A stretch of 64,000 nt of DNA from Streptomyces sp. NRRL WC-3742 (GTDB taxonomy: Bacteria; Actinomycetota; Actinomycetes; Streptomycetales; Streptomycetaceae). A program made the position numbers and the translations under genes. The stretch is from NCBI RefSeq assembly GCF_000720635.1, contig NZ_JOCF01000008.1:1-64000 (forward strand), written 5' to 3'. Positions 50,814 through 59,566 of the stretch are shown here, piece by piece (within the stretch, counting starts at the first letter, position 1; every line of letters begins with the position of its first letter). The notes under the pieces were generated by a model. The model was not told the DNA's origin. It saw nothing but the letters and a program-made list of their open reading frames with translations, and searched no databases.

Positions 50814-52433
50814 ATGCATCGAGCTGGATCGTCTTCCACCAGACGGCGCCCCGCGCCCCTGTTCGGCTGGCTGCTGCCCACCGTCGTCATGGCGGCGGCA
50901 GCGGGGGTCGCCGCAGCGCTGGTGGACGTCGGGGCCCGGGCCGCGGTGCTCTGGTGCGGGGCGACAGGCACCGTCCTGGTCGCCGTGGTGGCCGCCGAGT
51001 CCGCCCGCCGGGGTACCGCCCTCGCCGCCCTGCGCGACCAACACGCGCGCCAGATAGACGAGTTGAAGCAACAGGCGGCCGCCCAGGAGCGGGCCGTCGT
51101 CCGGATGGCCGAGCACGGCATGCCGCTGCTCGTCGCCGCCACCCGCAACGGCACGCAGTCGGACGAGCTGATGGGCCCCTACGACAGCCCCTCGGCCGCC
51201 TCCCCCGCGTTCCGCAAGGCGCTGCGGACCGTCGCCAAGAGCGTCTGCGTCGCCGTGGACGACGAGGTCAGCCGCCGCGACTCCGCCGAGCGCGCCTTCG
51301 TCAACATCGCCCGCCGTGTGCAGGCGATCATCCACCGCCAGGCCAAGGACCTGCGCGAGATGGAGGACCGGCACGGCAACGACCCGGCCGTCTTCGACGA
51401 CCTGCTCCGCCTGGACCACGGCAACGCACTGACCGGCCGCCTGGCCGACTCCATCGCCGTCCTCTCCGGCGCCCGCCCCGGCCGCCAGTGGACCAGGCCC
51501 ATCGCGCTGTACTCGGTGCTGCGCGGCGGCATGTCCCGCATCCTCGAGTACCAGCGCGTCGACCTGCACCCCGTGCCGCAGCTGTCGGTCAGCGGCCCGG
51601 CCGTCGAGCCGCTGATCCACGCCGTCGCCGAGCTCCTCGACAACGCCACCCGCTACTCCCCGCCGCAGACCCACGTGCACCTGAGCGCCTCCGAGGTGCA
51701 GAGCGGCATCGCCATCGAGGTCGAGGACGGGGGCCTCGGCCTGACCGACGAGGCCCGCAGCCGCGCCGAGCGGGCGATCCGCGACGGCATGGTCTCCAAG
51801 GACTTCGACGACCTCACCGAGTCCCCCCGCCTGGGCTTCGCCATCCTCGGCCGGCTCTGCCGCGCCTACGGCTACCACCTGTCGCTGCGCCGCTCCGCGT
51901 ACGGCGGCGTGCGCGCGGTGCTGATCGTGCCGCAGGCCATGTTCACCACCGCTCCCCCGACCGGCCGGGCGCACGGCATCGGCGCCGTCTCCGGCCCGCG
52001 CCCGCTGCCCCCGGAGCCGCCGCGCCACGCGGCCCCCGCCTGGGGATCGCGCGCCTCGGCCGGTGTCGGCCCCTCCTACGGTTCCGGCAGCCCGTGGGGG
52101 CCGCCCCCCGGCGCCGTCGCCGCGTCCGCCGCCTCCTCCGGGGGTGACGACGAGTACGTGGTCACCGAGCGCACCCCCAACGGCCTGCCGCAGCGCCGTC
52201 GCCACCGGCCGACGGCCAGGGGCGGGTACGCCACCCCCGCGCGCGGCACCGCCCAGCCCTCCGGCCCGACCGCCGGGCCCGCCGCGGGCGGCGCCGCCGC
52301 GCCGGCTCCGCGCCCCCAGAAGGAGCCCGGCCTGTGGCTGGAGGCGTTCATGGACGGCTACAAGGGCACCGGCCCGTCCGCCGGTTCCTCCGGTCAGACC
52401 AGTGAAGAGACGGCAGGGAAAGGCGAGCAGTGA
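50814..52433 (+). CDS. cvnA: conservon CvnA: histidine-kinase-like membrane ATPase
   Basis: A 539-aa protein, the first gene of a conservon. A basic N terminus precedes two hydrophobic helices (GWLLPTVVMAAAAGVAAALV and VLWCGATGTVLVAVVAAESA). A cytoplasmic region follows with VNIARRVQAIIHRQAKDLREM (dimerisation-like, without a canonical phospho-His motif), then HATPase with ELLDNATRYSPPQT (N box) and EVEDGGLGLTD. The C-terminal 150 residues are Pro/Gly/Ala-rich and disordered. In S. coelicolor CvnA partners with CvnB-D in a membrane-associated GTPase-regulating complex. GAGGA lies 8 bases before the ATG. Its stop overlaps cvnB (GTGA). Confidence 0.9.
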   Translation: MHRAGSSSTRRRPAPLFGWLLPTVVMAAAAGVAAALVDVGARAAVLWCGATGTVLVAVVAAESARRGTALAALRDQHARQIDELKQQAAAQERAVVRMAEHGMPLLVAATRNGTQSDELMGPYDSPSAASPAFRKALRTVAKSVCVAVDDEVSRRDSAERAFVNIARRVQAIIHRQAKDLREMEDRHGNDPAVFDDLLRLDHGNALTGRLADSIAVLSGARPGRQWTRPIALYSVLRGGMSRILEYQRVDLHPVPQLSVSGPAVEPLIHAVAELLDNATRYSPPQTHVHLSASEVQSGIAIEVEDGGLGLTDEARSRAERAIRDGMVSKDFDDLTESPRLGFAILGRLCRAYGYHLSLRRSAYGGVRAVLIVPQAMFTTAPPTGRAHGIGAVSGPRPLPPEPPRHAAPAWGSRASAGVGPSYGSGSPWGPPPGAVAASAASSGGDDEYVVTERTPNGLPQRRRHRPTARGGYATPARGTAQPSGPTAGPAAGGAAAPAPRPQKEPGLWLEAFMDGYKGTGPSAGSSGQTSEETAGKGEQ

Positions 52434-52837
52434 TTCCTCACCGCAACAACATGGACTGGATTCTCAACGATCTCGCGCACAGCGTCCCGTACGTACGGCA
52501 CATCATCGTGCTGTCCTCGGACGGCCTGCGGATCGCCCAGTACGGCGCGGACCCGGACACCGCGGACCGGCTGGCCGCCGCCTGCGCGGGGCTGCAGAGC
52601 CTGGCCGCCGCGGTCGGGCAGCAGTTCCCGCACGGGAACGGCGCGATGCGGCTGGTGGTGATCGAGGTGGACGGCGGCTACTTCTACCTGATGTCGGCCG
52701 GCGACCGCGCCTACCTCGCGGTGCTGGCCGACGAGGGCGTGGACGCGGGCCTCGTCAGCCACCAGATGCGCGACCTGGTGGCGCGGATCGGCGAGCACCT
52801 GGCCGCCCCTCCGCGCAATCCCGAAGCGGTCGCGTGA
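52430..52837 (+). CDS. cvnB: conservon CvnB: roadblock/LC7 protein
   Basis: A 135-aa roadblock/LC7-domain protein (MglB-like) expected to bind CvnD and modulate its GTPase cycle. Visible are MDWILNDLAHSVPYVRHIIV, SSDGLRIAQYG and the central strands MRLVVIEVDGGYFYLMSAGD. The GTG start overlaps the cvnA stop. The gap to cvnC (about 100 bp) is unusually long for a conservon and is filled with 15-bp repeats. Confidence 0.92.
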   Translation: MIPHRNNMDWILNDLAHSVPYVRHIIVLSSDGLRIAQYGADPDTADRLAAACAGLQSLAAAVGQQFPHGNGAMRLVVIEVDGGYFYLMSAGDRAYLAVLADEGVDAGLVSHQMRDLVARIGEHLAAPPRNPEAVA

Positions 52838-52929
52838 ACCGGCACGGTCGCGCGAACCGGCGCGGCCGGAGGAACCAGCACCGGGTGAACCAGCACCGGG
52901 TGAAACGGCGCCGGGTGAACCAGCACAGT
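52834..52929. repeat. 15-bp tandem repeats between cvnB and cvnC
   Basis: GTGAACCAGCACCGG, GTGAAACGGCGCCGG and GTGAACCAGCACAGT occur in exact 15-bp register at 52885-52929. Related degenerate units precede them back to the cvnB stop (GTGAACCGGCACGGT at 52834). Confidence 0.7.
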
Positions 52930-52940
52930 GAGGCGAGCAC

Positions 52941-53303
52941 ATGACGGCAGCGGACCAGGGCGACTGGGACGGTCCCAGCCCGGATCGCCTCTACGTGATC
53001 ACGCGCGGCCGCAGCGGCCCGTCCGGGCCGGGCGTCTTCGACCTGGTCACCCTGATCGTCTCCCTCACGGAGCCGACGCCCACCATGCAGCCCGAGCACG
53101 CGGCCATCCTGCGGCTGTGCCGCTCCCCGCTCTCGGTGGCGGAGGTCTCCGCCTACCTGGAGCTGCCCACCAGCGTGGTCATCGTGCTGATGGCCGACCT
53201 GCTCGACGACGGCCGGATCGAGGCCCGATCCGCCGTCCCCCGGGCCGAGCTCCCCGACCGTGCCCTCCTGGAGGCGGTGATCCATGGACTACAGCGGCTC
53301 TGA
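52941..53303 (+). CDS. cvnC: conservon CvnC: DUF742 protein
   Basis: A 120-aa DUF742 winged-helix-like protein. SPDRLYVITRGRSGPS, LVTLIVSLTEPTPTMQPEHA and LRLCRSPLSVAEVSAYLELP are the family blocks. It belongs to the conservon complex and overlaps the start of cvnD by 20 bp, so translation is coupled. The ATG at 52941 has AGGCGAG upstream. Confidence 0.9.
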   Translation: MTAADQGDWDGPSPDRLYVITRGRSGPSGPGVFDLVTLIVSLTEPTPTMQPEHAAILRLCRSPLSVAEVSAYLELPTSVVIVLMADLLDDGRIEARSAVPRAELPDRALLEAVIHGLQRL

Positions 53304-53901
53304 CACCGTGACGGGCCCGGCCCGGGAGGACCTGCTGCCGGACTCGATGACCATGGCCGTCAAGGTGGTGATCGTCGGCGGCTTCGGCGTCGGCAAGACC
53401 ACCCTCGTCGGCTCGGTCAGCGAGATCCGCCCGCTGACCACCGAGGAGACGATGACCCAGGCCGGCATCGGGGTCGACGACCCGACCGGCGTCGAGCAGA
53501 AGACCGCCACCACCGTGGCCATGGACTTCGGCCGCATCAGCATCGACGACCGCCTGGTGCTGTACGTGTTCGGCACCCCCGGGCAGGAGCGCTTCTGGTT
53601 CCTGTGGAACGGCCTCTTCGAGGGCGCGCTCGGCGCCGTCGTGCTGGTCGACACCCGCCGGCTGGAGGTCAGCTTCGAGGTGATCGGGCGGCTCGAGGAC
53701 CGGGGCGTGCCGTTCGTCGTCGCCGTCAACGGCTTCCCCGAGGCTCCCGACTTCGCCGTCGACGAGCTCCGCCAGGCGCTCGACCTGCCGCCCGAGGTGC
53801 CGATCGTCGACTGCGACGCCCGCAGCCGCGAGTCCAGCCGGGACACGCTGATGACCCTGATGCGCTACCTGTACGACCTCGCCGTACCGGCTCCGCGCTG
53901 A
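53284..53901 (+). CDS. cvnD: conservon CvnD: small GTPase-like ATP/GTP-binding protein
   Basis: A 205-aa MglA/Ras-like nucleotide-binding protein. P-loop IVGGFGVGKTTLVGSVSE (about residues 31-48), switch II FGTPGQERFWFLWNG, and a VNGFP segment where small GTPases have NKxD. It is the switch component of the conservon. The ATG at 53284 follows GGAGG by 8 bases and lies inside the end of cvnC. Confidence 0.93.
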   Translation: MDYSGSDTVTGPAREDLLPDSMTMAVKVVIVGGFGVGKTTLVGSVSEIRPLTTEETMTQAGIGVDDPTGVEQKTATTVAMDFGRISIDDRLVLYVFGTPGQERFWFLWNGLFEGALGAVVLVDTRRLEVSFEVIGRLEDRGVPFVVAVNGFPEAPDFAVDELRQALDLPPEVPIVDCDARSRESSRDTLMTLMRYLYDLAVPAPR

Positions 53902-53931
53902 GCCTCCCCACTCCCCTTCTTCGGAGACCTT

Positions 53932-55401
53932 GTGACCACCCCGTACCGCGACGACGCCGCCCTCACCCCGCCGCCCGGCTGCCCGGCCCACGGGCGCCCC
54001 GCCGTCGACCCGATCGGCCCCGGCGGCCTGCGCCGCCTGTACGGCCCGGAGGCCGAGACCGACCCGGCGGGCCTGTACGAGAAGCTGCGCGCCGAGTACG
54101 GCGACGTCGCCCCCGTGCTGCTGCACGGCGACCACCGGGCCTGGCTGATCCTCGGCCACGCCGCCAACATCACCGCCATGCGCACCCCCTCGCTGTTCTC
54201 CCGCGACTCCCGGCGCTGGACGGCGTTCCGCAACGGCGAGATCCCGGTGGACTCCCCGCTGATGCCGGTCGTCGCCTGGCAGCCGATCTGCGTGTTCGCG
54301 GACGGCGAGGAGCACCGCCGGCTGCGCGACGCCCTGCTGGACGGCCTGAACGGCTTCGACCGGCGCGGCATCCGCCGGCACGTGCGGCGCTACACCACCG
54401 AGCTCGTCCAGGTGGTCTGCGGGACGGGCCGCGCCGAGCTGATCACCCAGTTCGCCGAGCACCTGCCGATGCTGGTGATGACCAGGCTGATCGGCATGCC
54501 CGTCGACGACGGCCCCCAACTCGTCAGCGCTGCCCGCGACTTGATGAAGGGCACCGAGACGGCGATCGCCAGCAACGAGTACGTGGTCGCCAGTCTGCGC
54601 CGCACCATCGCCCTCAAGCGCACCGACCCGGGCGACGACCTCACCAGCCGCCTGCTGGCCCACCCGGCCGGGCTGACCGAGGACGAGGTGATGGAGCACC
54701 TGCGGGTGGTGCTGCTCGCCGCCAACGAGACCACCATCAACCTCATCGCCGACTCGCTCAAGATGGTGCTCACCGACCCGCGCTTCCGCGCCCACCTGTC
54801 GGGCGGTCAGATGACCCTCGGCGAGGCGCTCGACCAGGTGCTGTGGGACTCCCCGCCGATGTCCCTGGTCGCGGGCCGCTGGGCGACGGCCGACACCGAG
54901 CTGGGCGGGCAGCAGATCCGCGAGGGCGACCTGCTCCTGCTCGGCCTGGCCGCCGGGAACGTCGACCCGGTCGTCCGCCCCGACCTGGCCGCGCCGCTCT
55001 ACGGCAACCGCTCGCACCTGTCCTTCGGCGCGGGCCCGCACGAGTGCCCGGGGCAGGACGTGGGGCGGCACGTCGCCGAGGCGGGGATCGACATCCTGCT
55101 CACCCTGCTGCCGGACCTGCGCCTGGCCGTGCCGGAGGAGGACCTCGTCTGGTCCTCGGCCTGGATCTCGCGCCATCTGACGGCGCTGCCGGTCGAGTTC
55201 ACCCCGTGCGAGGTCGAGGACGACCCGGACACGGTGGCGGAGCGAACCGTGCGGACCCGCGAGGTGCCTGCCGCCGAGGAAGCGCCCGCCGAGCCGGCGC
55301 CGGTACCGGAGGCGGCGCCCGTCGCCGAGCCGGTCGCCTTCGTCCCGGCGCCCCGCCGCAGCTGGTGGGACGTGCTCACCGGGTTCCTGCGCGGGCGCTG
55401 A
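53932..55401 (+). CDS. cvnE: conservon CvnE: CYP157-like cytochrome P450 lacking ExxR, with C-terminal tail
   Basis: A 489-aa P450. The heme-binding loop is FGAGPHECPGQDVG (Cys372). The K-helix position that normally reads ExxR is DQVLW (residues 301-305), so the otherwise invariant Glu and Arg are absent; this is a known hallmark of the CYP157 family found at the end of Streptomyces conservons. The I-helix segment is LLAANETTINLI. After about residue 425 there is a 60-residue Glu/Pro/Ala/Val-rich tail ending RRSWWDVLTGFLRGR, longer than typical 400-410-aa P450s. GTG start, 30 bp after cvnD. The catalytic role of such P450s is unclear. Confidence 0.92.
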   Translation: MTTPYRDDAALTPPPGCPAHGRPAVDPIGPGGLRRLYGPEAETDPAGLYEKLRAEYGDVAPVLLHGDHRAWLILGHAANITAMRTPSLFSRDSRRWTAFRNGEIPVDSPLMPVVAWQPICVFADGEEHRRLRDALLDGLNGFDRRGIRRHVRRYTTELVQVVCGTGRAELITQFAEHLPMLVMTRLIGMPVDDGPQLVSAARDLMKGTETAIASNEYVVASLRRTIALKRTDPGDDLTSRLLAHPAGLTEDEVMEHLRVVLLAANETTINLIADSLKMVLTDPRFRAHLSGGQMTLGEALDQVLWDSPPMSLVAGRWATADTELGGQQIREGDLLLLGLAAGNVDPVVRPDLAAPLYGNRSHLSFGAGPHECPGQDVGRHVAEAGIDILLTLLPDLRLAVPEEDLVWSSAWISRHLTALPVEFTPCEVEDDPDTVAERTVRTREVPAAEEAPAEPAPVPEAAPVAEPVAFVPAPRRSWWDVLTGFLRGR

Positions 55402-55420
55402 GCCCCGGCAGGGGCGCGTA

Positions 55421-55446
55421 GCCGGGGCCGGAACACCGGCCCCGGC
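55421..55446. terminator. conservon terminator (bidirectional)
   Basis: Perfect 11-bp stem GCCGGGGCCGG (55421-55431) and complement (55436-55446) with loop AACA. Confidence 0.8.
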
Positions 55447-55452
55447 CGTCTG

Positions 55453-57087
55453 TCACCCGTCGGTCCGCCGCCGCTGCAGGGTGAAGGTGTCCACCGGGGT
55501 GAGGTCCCCGTGCGGGCCGTCGAAGGTGTAGTAGGTGACCCGCATCGTGGTGGTGCCGCCGCGCCGGTCGCCGGGGTCGACCTCGAAGGCGGCGAAGCCG
55601 TGGGTGTTCTTCCGGTCCTGGACGGCGGCCCAGGGCGCGTCCTCGGTGACCCAGATCGACTCGCGGTAGGGCACGCCCGGGGCCGGCTTGTCCTCCAGGC
55701 CGACGACCACCCGGCTCTTGGGCGTCTGGAACAGGTCGTCCTGGGTGGTCGCGGCGTTGCCGCCGGCGCCGATGACCATGTGGACGGTGCCGCGCCCGGT
55801 GTCGGCCAGGTTCGGGTCGGTGCCGGTGGGCACCGGGGTGCGGGTGTCGTTGGGCAGGGTGCCGCGTACGGGGTGGGAGCGCTCGTAGTAGTGCTCGTGG
55901 CCGCAGACCACCAGGTCGGCCCCGTAGGAGTCGAACAGCGGGCCCCACGCCTCGCGCAGGCCCAGGTCGCTGCCCGCGCCGTGCATCGAGGTGGAGATCA
56001 TCGGGTGGTGCATGCAGACCACGATCCAGTCGATCCCCCGGTCTCCCCGCGCCGCCCGCAACTCGCGCTCCAGCCAGCGCCGTTGGGCGCCACCTGAGTA
56101 GCCGCGGATGTACCTCTCGCTGGACATCTGGATGGTCTCGTCGTCGTTGGCGAGGCTGATGAAGCGCACCGAGCCGACCGTGAAGGCGTACCACATGCCC
56201 CGGGTCTCCTCGTCGCGGTCGGCGGACGAGCCGGGGAGGGTGAAGTAGGTCTGGTAGCCGAGGGCGCCGATCGGGCCGTTGCCGAGCTCGTTCTCGTGGT
56301 TGCCGGCGCAGGGCATCCAGGGGCGCAGCCGGGTGGAGCGGCTGTTGTTGATGAACCAGTCGGCCCAGGTGGCGGTGCGGCTCTGGCCGTGGCGGCCGCT
56401 GTAGGAGGCGTAGCAGAGGTCGCCGTTGACGAGGTTGAACAGCGGGCCGACGCGTTCGACGGCGGCGACGATGTCGGCGGCGTGCGGGGTGCCGACCTGG
56501 CTGCTCATGTAGACGGGGTACTTGCCGAGCGGTGAGGGCATCCCGTCCGGGAAGACGACCAGGCGCCGGAGGTTGGGGGCGCCCTGGTCGCCGAAGCTGG
56601 TGAAGGTGAAGGGCATGCGTCCGCGCGGGGCGGTGGTGAAGCTGCCGGTCTCGTGGTTGGCGCCGTCGTGGCCGGCGCTGTAGAGGTAGGTGGCGTCGGG
56701 GCGCAGGCCCGTGAGCCGGGCGTGGTGGACGTACACCTCGACCTTGTCCAGGTCGTCGCGGTAGGTCCGGGTCCCGGCCTCGACGATCCGGCCGAGGCCG
56801 CCGTCCGGCGCGCCGAGCCGAACGTGGGGGCGGCGGACGGAGACCGGGGTGATCCAGGAGACGGTCATCTCGCTCGAGGCGTCGGTGCCGAACTGCAGGT
56901 GCAGGCCCGTGACGCTGGGGGTGCCGGTCCGGTGCGGGGTGGTCCGGAGCAGCGGGCTCGCCGGGGCGTCGCCCCCGCCCCCATCGTCGCCCTCGGCCGA
57001 GGCCGGCTGGGCGGCCGAGGTGCCCGCCACCAGCGCGGCTCCGGCCGCCGAGGTGCTCTTGAGGATGGACCTGCGTGCGATCGTCAT
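55453..57087 (-). CDS. secreted purple-acid-phosphatase-like metallophosphoesterase (Tat substrate)
   Basis: A 544-aa exported phosphatase. The Tat signal begins TIARRSILKSTSAAG and ends near PASA (about residue 31). A fibronectin-like N domain follows (about 50-165). The metallophosphatase domain has SFGDQGA, NGDLCYAS, CAGNHENE, CMHHPM and CGHEHYYERSHP, which supply the dimetal ligands. The C-terminal beta region contains FAAFEVDPGDRRGG. It probably releases phosphate outside the cell. It stands alone; I see no PHO box that I would call. Confidence 0.9.
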   Translation of the reverse strand: MTIARRSILKSTSAAGAALVAGTSAAQPASAEGDDGGGGDAPASPLLRTTPHRTGTPSVTGLHLQFGTDASSEMTVSWITPVSVRRPHVRLGAPDGGLGRIVEAGTRTYRDDLDKVEVYVHHARLTGLRPDATYLYSAGHDGANHETGSFTTAPRGRMPFTFTSFGDQGAPNLRRLVVFPDGMPSPLGKYPVYMSSQVGTPHAADIVAAVERVGPLFNLVNGDLCYASYSGRHGQSRTATWADWFINNSRSTRLRPWMPCAGNHENELGNGPIGALGYQTYFTLPGSSADRDEETRGMWYAFTVGSVRFISLANDDETIQMSSERYIRGYSGGAQRRWLERELRAARGDRGIDWIVVCMHHPMISTSMHGAGSDLGLREAWGPLFDSYGADLVVCGHEHYYERSHPVRGTLPNDTRTPVPTGTDPNLADTGRGTVHMVIGAGGNAATTQDDLFQTPKSRVVVGLEDKPAPGVPYRESIWVTEDAPWAAVQDRKNTHGFAAFEVDPGDRRGGTTTMRVTYYTFDGPHGDLTPVDTFTLQRRRTDG

Positions 57088-57193
57088 GACAACTCCGCCT
57101 GCCGAGTGGGGGTTTCGACCCGGAGCACTGTAGATGACGTGCGCATGCGGAGGCTCGGCGCAGGCGACTCGATGTCAGCAAGCTGCCAAGGAT

Positions 57194-58039
57194 TTACGGC
57201 TTGCGCCCGACGGCGCCGTACGCCGGGGTCTCCTCGCCGGGCGTGGGGCCCTCGCCCAGTTCCGGGTGCCAGTGGTTGATCAGCACCACGCCGGGGTCGT
57301 CGAGTTCGAGGCCCTCGAAGAACCGCTCGAACTCGGCGCGGGAGCGGGCGTGGACCTCGACGCCCGCCTCGGCGTAGCGGCGCGAGCCCTGGCGGATGCG
57401 CTCGGAGGTCACGTCGGAGGTGCCGGCGGTGAGGGCGAGGAAGCTGCCGGAGGGCAGGGCGTCCAGGATCTCGCGGACGGGCGGGTGCGCGGCCTCGTCG
57501 GAGAGGAAGTGCACGATGTTGATCAGCGTCAGCGCGATGGGCTGGGAGAAGTCCAGGGTGCCGGCGACGGCCGGGTCGTTGAGGAACTTGCCCGGGTCGC
57601 GCAGGTCGCCCTCGACGTAGGCGGTGCGGCCCTCGGGGGTGCTGGTGAGCAGGGCGCGCGAGTGGGCGAGGACGATCGGGTCGTTGTCGACGTACACCAC
57701 CCGGCCGACGGGGTCGACGCGCTGGACGACCTCGTGCAGGTTGGGCGTGGTCGGGATGCCGGTGCCGACGTCCAGGAACTGGCGCACGCCGTGCGTCTCG
57801 GCGAGGCGGTGCACCATGCGGTGCATCACCGCGCGGGCGGAGGTGGCGGCGGCCCGAGCGCCGGGCCAGTCCGCGAGGACGCGGTCGCCGACCTCGCGGT
57901 CCGCCGGGAAGTTGGTCTTCCCGCCGAGCAGGTAGTCGTAGATCCGGGCGGGGTGCGCCCGGTCGGTGCGCAGGTCGGCCTGCGGCGGCGGCTCGAATCC
58001 GGCATCGGTGAGCCAGGTGTCCGGTGTCTGCTCGGTCAT
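57194..58039 (-). CDS. DUF574-family SAM-dependent methyltransferase
   Basis: A 281-aa class I methyltransferase of the Methyltransf_19/DUF574 family, abundant in Streptomyces. Visible are HPARIYDYLLGGKTNFPADR (family signature), FLDVGTGIPTTPNLHEV (SAM-binding motif I), VVYVDNDPIVLAHSRALL (motif II) and FLALTAGTSDVTSERI. The substrate is unknown, although family members often sit near conservons, as here. ATG start; the MFS gene at 58105 reads in the same direction but lies upstream with a 65-bp spacer. Confidence 0.9.
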   Translation of the reverse strand: MTEQTPDTWLTDAGFEPPPQADLRTDRAHPARIYDYLLGGKTNFPADREVGDRVLADWPGARAAATSARAVMHRMVHRLAETHGVRQFLDVGTGIPTTPNLHEVVQRVDPVGRVVYVDNDPIVLAHSRALLTSTPEGRTAYVEGDLRDPGKFLNDPAVAGTLDFSQPIALTLINIVHFLSDEAAHPPVREILDALPSGSFLALTAGTSDVTSERIRQGSRRYAEAGVEVHARSRAEFERFFEGLELDDPGVVLINHWHPELGEGPTPGEETPAYGAVGRKP

Positions 58040-58104
58040 GGAAGCCCTCCCCGTCGGCTTGTCCAGACCACTGAATCACAGGGGGTGATCGTCCGTCAGG
58101 CGGT

Positions 58105-59448
58105 TCACGGTGTCCGCTGACGGCAGTGTTCGTCCGCCTCCCGGATCGCGGTCACGAAGGAGGGTACCCGCATCGCCGTGAAGAGTCCCACCAGGGGGCC
58201 CGCCGTGCACAGCGTCACGTACCCGGGGATCAGTCCCAGGCCGTTGTGGTGGCCCAGCCACTCGGCGAGCAGCGGGAAGGTGCCGCCGAAGGCGGCGATG
58301 GTGGCGGCGTTGACCACGCCCAGGCCCACGGCCCGGACCTCGGTCGGGAAGAGCAGGCCCGTGAAGACGTTGAGGGTGCCGAGCACCGTCGCGACGAGCA
58401 TCCCCAGCACCACGGCGACGAGTTGGAAGGGCAGCCAGCCGCCGCGCAGCCCGTACAGGAGGACGGAGACCAGCGGGATCGGCAGGGCGTAGCCGATCCG
58501 GGCGACGGTCAGCAGGCCGAAGCGGTCGGCGGCGGCGCCGGTGAGCACCATGGTGACCAGCACCACCGCGAGGACGACCGTCATGAAGGAGGCCGCCGCC
58601 TCCTTGCCGATGACACCGTAGGCGGCGGCGTACTGGGGCAGGTAGACCAGGGCGAAGTAGTAACCGACCGTACCGCCCAGGGTGTTGAGGAAGACGGTGA
58701 GGGCCGCCCAGCGGTGGGTGCGCAGCATCCGCAGGAAGGGCGGGCGCTCGGCTCCGTGCTCGGCCCGGGCGCGGTGGAACTCCTCGCTCTCCGGGGCCGT
58801 GCGGCGCACCCAGACGGCGGCGAGGCCCAGCAGGGCGGCGACGACGAAGCCCCAGCGCCAACCGCCGTTCTCGAGGCCGGACTTGCCCACCGTGTGGATC
58901 AGCAGGGTGAGCACGCCGAAGGAGAGCAGCGAGCCGATGATCACCCCGCCGTAGGAGACCGCGCTGAACGCGAAGCGGTGCCGGGGCGGCGCGGTCTCGG
59001 TGACGTACGCGGCGACGCTGGGCGCCTCCCCGCCGAAGGCCAGTCCCTGCACCAGGCGGGCGACGACGGCCAGGACGGCCGCCCAGACGCCGATGGTCGC
59101 GCGGCCGGGCAGCGCGGCGAGGCCCAGGCTCGCGGCGGCGATGACGGCCATGCCGAGGCTGAGCGCGAAGCGCCGTCCCCGGGTGTCGCTGAGCCGGCCG
59201 ATCAGGTACGAGCCGATCGGTCGGGCGACGAACCCCACGGCGAAGGTCGCGTACGCGGCGAGGATGCCGCTGAGGCCGCTCTTGCCATGGCCGAAGAGGT
59301 CGGCGGCGAAGTAGGTGGCGAGGACGGCGTAGATGTTCCAGTCGAAGGACTCGACCACCGAGCCGACCGTCGCGGCGGCCAACTCCCGCCGCCGGCCGGT
59401 GCTCTGCCGCACGTCGGGCGAGGTCCTGGCGGCGATTCCGTCTGTCAT
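58105..59448 (-). CDS. MHS-family MFS metabolite/H+ symporter
   Basis: A 447-aa, 12-helix transporter of the metabolite:H+ symporter family (ProP/ShiA/KgtP-like). The N-terminal SVVESFDWNIYAVLATYFA and the loop VARPIGSYLIGRLSDTRGRR are family motifs, and FGGEAPSVAAYVTE in helix 5 is also typical. It likely imports an organic acid, osmolyte or shikimate-like compound; the sequence does not say which. The ATG at 59448 fits the usual N-terminal length. Confidence 0.88.
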   Translation of the reverse strand: MTDGIAARTSPDVRQSTGRRRELAAATVGSVVESFDWNIYAVLATYFAADLFGHGKSGLSGILAAYATFAVGFVARPIGSYLIGRLSDTRGRRFALSLGMAVIAAASLGLAALPGRATIGVWAAVLAVVARLVQGLAFGGEAPSVAAYVTETAPPRHRFAFSAVSYGGVIIGSLLSFGVLTLLIHTVGKSGLENGGWRWGFVVAALLGLAAVWVRRTAPESEEFHRARAEHGAERPPFLRMLRTHRWAALTVFLNTLGGTVGYYFALVYLPQYAAAYGVIGKEAAASFMTVVLAVVLVTMVLTGAAADRFGLLTVARIGYALPIPLVSVLLYGLRGGWLPFQLVAVVLGMLVATVLGTLNVFTGLLFPTEVRAVGLGVVNAATIAAFGGTFPLLAEWLGHHNGLGLIPGYVTLCTAGPLVGLFTAMRVPSFVTAIREADEHCRQRTP

Positions 59449-59566
59449 GCCCTCAGCATGGCACCGGGCGGGCCGGGGTGGAATCGGCGAGGCGTGGGTG
59501 CTCGGCGTTCGAATTGAGTACGACTACTCATGTGCGGGCCGGGCGCCGCCCGTCAGACTCCGGAGC

